Part shown: in pieces, positions 59,573-64,000 of the stretch | Layout of the letters: each line of letters begins with the position of its first letter | How positions within the stretch are numbered: position 1 is the stretch's first letter | Assembly (NCBI GenBank): GCA_017746715.1 | Contig: JAGHZQ010000035.1 | Span: forward strand, 62,001 to 126,000 | Direction of reading: 5' to 3' | DNA: 64,000 nt | Source of the DNA: Cyanobacteria bacterium SBLK | GTDB taxonomy: Bacteria; Cyanobacteriota; Cyanobacteriia; Cyanobacteriales; Spirulinaceae | Made by a program: the position numbers and the translations under genes | Notes under the pieces: model-generated | What the model saw: the letters and a program-made list of their open reading frames with translations, nothing else | Told to the model about the DNA's origin: nothing | The model's database searches: none

Positions 59573-60469
59573 TCATTTTGAATTTTGCATTGAGAATTTT
59601 GCATTGACTTGGCTCGCCTCCCAACCCAAAATCAAGGCTTTACGATCGCAGCCCCACCGATATCCCCCCAAAGCACCGGATTCTCGCAGCACCCGATGGC
59701 AGGGGATTAGAAAACTAATGGGATTGCTGCCCACGGCATTTCCCACCGCCCTCGCCGCCTTCGGACGACCGATCGCCCGAGCGATGGTTTGATAAGACGC
59801 GAAACTGCCAAAAGGAATCTGCAATAATGCCCGCCAAACTTGGATTTGGAAATTCGTTCCCTTCACCCACAAACTGAGAGATTTTTCTCCCGCGAGGCGA
59901 TCGCCGTGAAAAATTTGCGCGATTGTTGCGTCAGTAGAGGCACGATCGCTGACAATCTCTGCATTGGGCCATTCCGCCTGTAATTGCGATTTGACGGCTT
60001 CCTCCTCGATCGCGTCGAGAAAATGAAAATTGCAAATTCCCCGCGGCGTTTGCGCCAATACAACCCATCCCAAGGGAGTTTCGTGGCAGCCGTAGCGAAT
60101 GGTTAACCCCCGCCCCCCCGCTTTAAATTCTCCCGGAGATACGGCCTCTAAATGGATAAAGAGATCGTGCAAGCGCCCGGAACCCGACAAACCCGACGCG
60201 ATCGCCAGATCGAACAGATTTTTAGTTTCCGTCATCTTCCTTTTGGCATATTCAACCGTCAGATATTGCCAAAAACGCTTGGGACTAATTCCCGCCCAAC
60301 GGACAAACAAGCGCTGAAAATGATACTCGCTCAAATTGACTGCCCGAGCGACTGCCGCTAGATCGGGAGCATCGAGGTGATTTTCCCGCATAAAAGCGAT
60401 CGCTCGGGCGATGCGATCGTAATCTTCTTCATTTCGAGGGGGCGTCGCAATCATGGCCATGCTCAACAT
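59573..60469 (-). CDS. AraC-type HTH fused to O6-alkylguanine-DNA alkyltransferase (Ada-like)
   Basis: A 298-residue protein. Residues 15-105 are an AraC DNA-binding domain (LAAVARAVNLSEYHFQRLFV, GISPKRFWQYLTVEYAKRKM). Residues 115-285 are Ogt/MGMT with the acceptor C257 in FLIPCHRVLRESGALGGYRW. It lacks the N-terminal zinc domain of E. coli Ada, so it cannot sense methylphosphotriesters in that way. It removes alkyl groups from guanine and may control its own gene. The last residues (NAKFSMQNSK) derive from the dispersed ATTCAAAATGCAAAATT-type repeat. A start at MIATPP a few codons later is possible. Confidence 0.9.
   Translation of the reverse strand: MLSMAMIATPPRNEEDYDRIARAIAFMRENHLDAPDLAAVARAVNLSEYHFQRLFVRWAGISPKRFWQYLTVEYAKRKMTETKNLFDLAIASGLSGSGRLHDLFIHLEAVSPGEFKAGGRGLTIRYGCHETPLGWVVLAQTPRGICNFHFLDAIEEEAVKSQLQAEWPNAEIVSDRASTDATIAQIFHGDRLAGEKSLSLWVKGTNFQIQVWRALLQIPFGSFASYQTIARAIGRPKAARAVGNAVGSNPISFLIPCHRVLRESGALGGYRWGCDRKALILGWEASQVNAKFSMQNSK
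59574..59606 (-). repeat. AATTCAAAATT-type dispersed repeat forming a gene end
   Basis: The + strand reads TTTTGAATTTTGCATTGAGA then ATTTTGCATTGAC, a variant of the AATGCAAAATTCAAAATT repeat. It supplies the last ten residues and stop of the Ada-like protein. Other copies are at 2801-2833, 2955-2988, 6499-6520, 9481-9500, 52049-52080, 53158-53180 and 61931-61950. Confidence 0.7.
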
Positions 60470-60667
60470 CTATATTGCATTTTTACTGTAGCCGGACTGA
60501 CCTCCCAAACCCACCCATTTCTTGCGCTCTTCAATCGCCTTAGCGATCGAGATACGCTCGCGCCATCGGGTTTTTATGCCAACAAATATTTTCTCTCCGG
60601 CCGGAAAGCGTTATACTAAACAGCCAGATTGTTACTTTTCGTTACCTTTTTACTTCCGAGAGAAATT

Positions 60668-61921
60668 ATGTCTTATTGGGTTTGGTTGGCACGAATGGTT
60701 TTGTTTGGGCTGATGGGGGGCGCTTCAGTTACATTTTTATTGCGTGTTTCCCCTCCTCGCAATCTGCAAGGCAATCGCTCGGAAGATAAAGTCCTCGCCC
60801 TCGACATCGAACAGGTTCTCCCGTCAGAATACAATGCCGTTCGCAACTACAGTCAAACGTCGAATCTACCCGCCTTTCCCGATCCCTCCGAGAGTCGCCT
60901 CGAGCCGATTTTGGACGAGGAAGAGAAAGCCGCGATCGCCAAAAGTCCCCTTGCCGATCTCCCCAAACCCGCCCCCGTCCTTCCCAATGCGTTAGAACCC
61001 TCAAAAACACCAGAGACGGAAAAACCAACCAAAGAAACCGAGACAAAAAACCAAGAGTCTTCTTCTGCTTCGACTTCTTCTCCTCAACCCAAACCCAAGT
61101 CCTCTGCTTCTAATTTGCCTCGATCTCGCTCCCAACTCTCCTCTCGGTCTTCTCAGTCCAAACCCACCCCTCAGTCTTCCCAATCCAAACCCAAACCCTC
61201 CTCAACTCAGACCTACGTCGTACGTCGCGCAACCCCCAGACCTCGACCTTCTTTTAACTTAAATCAGAGTATTATTCGTCACTCTGAGCTGTTTGCGTCT
61301 TCCGTTTCCTTGGGAATGCTGGCGATCGGGGTTGCAGAAGGCAATTATCGCGTTTTTGCAGAAAATAATACCCTCTATGTCGAACAAACCGCCAATTATT
61401 TCGGACATACGGATCCCGGCAATTTATCTTGGGGAGAACGGGTCACAAACTACGGTCCGTGTAGCGATCAAGGTCGCAGTGGCGGGAATATCAAACGAGC
61501 CGAACAAATGTGCTCTAAACGCGCCCTCGATCGCCTACCCACGAATTTAAGAGATCTCTACAATGCGGGGATTAATCCCGATTACGAACTCGAAGCCGTA
61601 TTGAATACCGCCGATCTGTACAATCAAGCCAGTCCCATTCATTCCCGTCGCTTTCCTCAAGCGCTGGCTATTGCCAAACAAGGGGGATTAAACGGACTCG
61701 AAGCGATCGCTTGGGCGAGGACGGCTTCTTTTTATTTGAATCCTAACAACGAGCTAGACTTAGAGAGCGGTCGCAATCGCGCTTCGGGGTTGTTGGGGAT
61801 TTGCGCCCGAGAGCGGCGCGGCGTAACAGAATGGGACTGCGTTTATCGGGATCAAATGCGGAGGGTGCGAGCGATCGCGCTGGTTCTGGATAAATACTTT
61901 ACCGTTTACCGGCCGCGATAA
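60668..61921 (+). CDS. Membrane-anchored protein with possible lysozyme-like domain
   Basis: A 417-residue protein from the ATG at 60668 (GAGAGAAATT upstream). Residues 1-25 are a membrane anchor (MSYWVWLARMVLFGLMGGAS). Residues 40-205 are disordered, rich in Pro, Ser, Lys and Gln. Residues 215-415 form one domain: FASSVSLGMLAIGVAEGNYR, TANYFGHTDPGNLSWGERVT, MCSKRALDRLPTNLRDLYNA, GLNGLEAIAWARTASFYLNP. The layout, with an early AEGNYR acid and helical remainder, suggests a muramidase-like fold, but I do not recognise the family. It may act on peptidoglycan; confidence in that is low. Confidence 0.65.
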   Translation: MSYWVWLARMVLFGLMGGASVTFLLRVSPPRNLQGNRSEDKVLALDIEQVLPSEYNAVRNYSQTSNLPAFPDPSESRLEPILDEEEKAAIAKSPLADLPKPAPVLPNALEPSKTPETEKPTKETETKNQESSSASTSSPQPKPKSSASNLPRSRSQLSSRSSQSKPTPQSSQSKPKPSSTQTYVVRRATPRPRPSFNLNQSIIRHSELFASSVSLGMLAIGVAEGNYRVFAENNTLYVEQTANYFGHTDPGNLSWGERVTNYGPCSDQGRSGGNIKRAEQMCSKRALDRLPTNLRDLYNAGINPDYELEAVLNTADLYNQASPIHSRRFPQALAIAKQGGLNGLEAIAWARTASFYLNPNNELDLESGRNRASGLLGICARERRGVTEWDCVYRDQMRRVRAIALVLDKYFTVYRPR

Positions 61922-61930
61922 ACCTTAAAT

Positions 61931-61950
61931 AATTCAAAATTCAAAATTAG
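61931..61950. repeat. AATTCAAAATTCAAAATT dispersed repeat
   Basis: A clear copy of the short AT-rich repeat, 10 bp after the stop at 61921. The rest of the 298-bp gap to 62220 contains HIP1 sites in clusters and no gene. Confidence 0.75.
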
Positions 61951-62219
61951 AATCTCCCTAATATTGAATTGAACCAAACAAGGTGCGAGTCCTTGTTTAA
62001 GTCCTTTTTCCAAGGAGAGTCGTATTCGGCACGGGTTTCGGAGTCAGTCATAAAAGCGCGATCGCATTGTCGTTAAATTCAACTTTAACTCGAAATGGTT
62101 TCTGGCGATCGCGACCAATTTTCCTCGGCAATCGCGATCTCCGCCCCCTAAAATAAAAAAATACAGCGATCGCCATCGGGAAGCGATCGCCCCTACCCTC
62201 TACCCCCTAAATCAACATC

Positions 62220-63989
62220 ATGCGCTTGAGTCGGCTCTGGAAAATGGGATTATTATTTATAGCGGTCATTGTCGCGATCGCTTTATTCGGTCGCAGTGTT
62301 TTGACGGAAAACAGCAAAGTGAACCCCGTCTCGCAATTGGTTTTCGTCAGTCCCAGCGATCCGTCTACTTTTAATGCACCTCTCAATCAATCGGCTTTTA
62401 ATATTTTTGGTTTTATTAACGAAGGCTTACTCACGCAAAACGGAATGACCACGGAATTAGAACCCGCCCTCGCCGAATCTTGGGAAATTTCCGAAGATAA
62501 GCGTAAAATTGTTTTTACTCTGCGAAAAGGGCTGCAATGGTCTGATGGCGCGCCTCTCACTGCCGATGACGTGGTATTTTCCTACAATAATGTTTATTTA
62601 AACCCAAAAGTCCCGACAGGCATTCGCGATATTCTCCGAGTCGGCGATGGCTATCCTTCAGTCCGCAAAATTGACGATCTGCACGTTGAATTTACCGTTC
62701 CCGAACCCTTTGCCCCCTTTCTTCGCTATGCTGGCGGTATTTCTATTCTCCCCAAACACGCTCTCGAAAAAGCCGTCACAACCACCGATAAAAATGGCGA
62801 TTTAGCTTTATTAACAACCTGGGGAACTGACACGAATCCTCAAGAAATTGTTGGGGCGGGATATTATCGCATGACCGATTATATCCCCAGTCAGCGCGTC
62901 ATTTTTGAACGCAATCCTTACTACTGGCGCAAAGATGAAAGTGGAAATGCTCAGCCTTATGTGGAACAAATTATCTTGCAAATTATTGAATCCGATGAAA
63001 CCCAATCGATCGCCTTTCGGTCGGGAGAATTAGATAGTTTAGAAGTCAGACCCGAGGCCTTTAGCTTATTGAAAAAAGAAGAGAAAAAGGGAAAATATAC
63101 CATTTATAACGGCGGCCCTGCTTCTGAAAGTCGCTTTTTTAGCTTGAATTTATGCAAAGCTAAGAATGCACAAGGAGAGCCTTTTGTCGATCCGATCAAG
63201 TTAAAATGGTTTACCGATCTGCGCTTTCGTCAAGCGATGGCTCACGCCATCGATCGCGATCGCATGAAAAATAATATTTATCGCGGTTTGGGAGTCGTAC
63301 AGCATTCCCCTATTGGCGTAGCGAGTCCTTATTATTTCTCGCCAGAACAAGGACTAAAAACCTATGATTACGATCCCCAAAAAGCCAAAGATTTACTTCT
63401 AGATGCAGGATTTCAATACAACGAAGACGGGCAATTACTCGATGCCGATAATAACCTCGTTCGTTTTAATTTATTAGTCAAATCCGAAGAAAAAACCCGC
63501 GTTGATGCTGCCGTACAAATTCAACAAGATTTACAAGCGATCGGCGTTCGAGCGGATTTACAAGTTCTTAATTTTAACACGGTCATAAAAAACTTGAGAA
63601 GTCGGGATTGGGAGGCTTATGTTGGAGGGTTTGGCGGTGGCGGTATCGAACCCCACAGCAGTTTTAATATTTGGTATAGCGGCGGCACTCTCCATCAATT
63701 CAATCAAGGTCAGTACCCCGGAGAAGAACCCATTCAAGACTGGGAGGTTACGGACTGGGAAAAAGAAATCGATCGCCTCTTTCAAGAAGGCGCAGGAGAA
63801 CTCGATGAGGCAAAACGCAAAGAGATTTATGGGAAATTTCAACAAGTTGTAGCGGAGAATGTCCCCTTTTTATATTTAGTGAATGCACTCTCCTTGGAAG
63901 CCGTCCGCGATCGCATTCAAAATATAAAATTCACTTCCTTTGGCGGTGCATTTTGGAATCTCTACGAGTTAAAAGCCGAAGCAGATTAA
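62220..63989 (+). CDS. ABC transporter substrate-binding protein, SBP_bac_5 (OppA/DppA type)
   Basis: A 589-residue periplasmic binding protein. Residues 1-30 are a signal peptide or anchor (MGLLFIAVIVAIALFGRSVL). Family parts are LEPALAESWEISEDKRKIVF, TLRKGLQWSDGAPLTADDVV, FRQAMAHAIDRDRMKNNIYR and the GDWEAYVGGFGGGG-like C-terminal lobe. It binds oligopeptides or similar molecules and passes them to an inner-membrane permease. No lipobox cysteine is seen near the signal, so it may stay attached by an uncleaved helix. Permease genes would be expected beyond the right edge. Confidence 0.92.
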   Translation: MRLSRLWKMGLLFIAVIVAIALFGRSVLTENSKVNPVSQLVFVSPSDPSTFNAPLNQSAFNIFGFINEGLLTQNGMTTELEPALAESWEISEDKRKIVFTLRKGLQWSDGAPLTADDVVFSYNNVYLNPKVPTGIRDILRVGDGYPSVRKIDDLHVEFTVPEPFAPFLRYAGGISILPKHALEKAVTTTDKNGDLALLTTWGTDTNPQEIVGAGYYRMTDYIPSQRVIFERNPYYWRKDESGNAQPYVEQIILQIIESDETQSIAFRSGELDSLEVRPEAFSLLKKEEKKGKYTIYNGGPASESRFFSLNLCKAKNAQGEPFVDPIKLKWFTDLRFRQAMAHAIDRDRMKNNIYRGLGVVQHSPIGVASPYYFSPEQGLKTYDYDPQKAKDLLLDAGFQYNEDGQLLDADNNLVRFNLLVKSEEKTRVDAAVQIQQDLQAIGVRADLQVLNFNTVIKNLRSRDWEAYVGGFGGGGIEPHSSFNIWYSGGTLHQFNQGQYPGEEPIQDWEVTDWEKEIDRLFQEGAGELDEAKRKEIYGKFQQVVAENVPFLYLVNALSLEAVRDRIQNIKFTSFGGAFWNLYELKAEAD

Positions 63990-64000
63990 ACAATCTAAAA

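Overview
The window comes from a cyanobacterial chromosome, most likely a filamentous one. The octamer GCGATCGC (HIP1) and its core GATCGC occur throughout, in genes and between them. The gene content agrees: a biliverdin-forming heme oxygenase, a long cyanobacterial-type RibBA, PEP-CTERM proteins, DUF1822, DUF928 and CHASE2 proteins, several CHAT proteins, and a two-partner secretion (TPS) pair of the filamentous haemagglutinin type. I do not assign a genus. No rRNA, CRISPR array, prophage or intact transposase is visible. There is one tRNA (Pro, anticodon TGG).

Layout. 1-8 kb: the N-terminal part of an extracellular ExeM/NucH-type nuclease running off the left edge, a short Tat-signal ORF, a PadR regulator with paired operators, a Uma2-type protein, a TIGR03032 protein, a decayed RidA gene, an NCS1 permease and a TPR lipoprotein-like or secreted protein. 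8.2-13.3 kb: an accessory patch of small genes with an MNT/HEPN toxin-antitoxin pair, a DUF433/DUF5615 pair, an XRE-type regulator facing a divergent gene across three 19-bp operators, two tandem paralogues of unknown function and two small membrane proteins. 13.3-29.8 kb: mostly ordinary genes (methyltransferase, recJ, ribBA, SH3 protein, MFS transporter, PEP-CTERM protein, pentapeptide protein, FdhF/YdeP-type molybdoenzyme, ExbB-type channel, radical SAM) with many short repeats, including two copies of a 135-bp MITE.

29.9-58.5 kb is the most unusual part. Four CHAT (caspase-like) proteins lie within 29 kb, all keeping a His/Cys pair: three appear exported and carry or lack TPR arrays, and one is a membrane protein joining a cytoplasmic CHAT domain to a CHASE2 sensor. 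Around them are a TpsA exoprotein, its TpsB outer-membrane transporter, a small sigma-70-like factor, DUF1822 and DUF928 proteins, an ExK nuclease-like protein and a beta-rich exported protein. The sigma-like, DUF1822, CHASE2-CHAT and DUF928 genes form one co-directed run, and the TpsB gene overlaps the next CHAT gene. I infer a linked sensing, secretion and proteolysis module; its function is unknown.

The right end (51-64 kb) returns to general functions: GNAT acetyltransferase, tRNA-Pro, LD-carboxypeptidase, M16 peptidase, ClpP, heme oxygenase, an AraC-Ogt fusion, a possible cell-wall protein and an oligopeptide-type ABC binding protein. Short dispersed repeats and MITE-like elements repeatedly sit at gene ends and seem to have rewritten several N- or C-termini.
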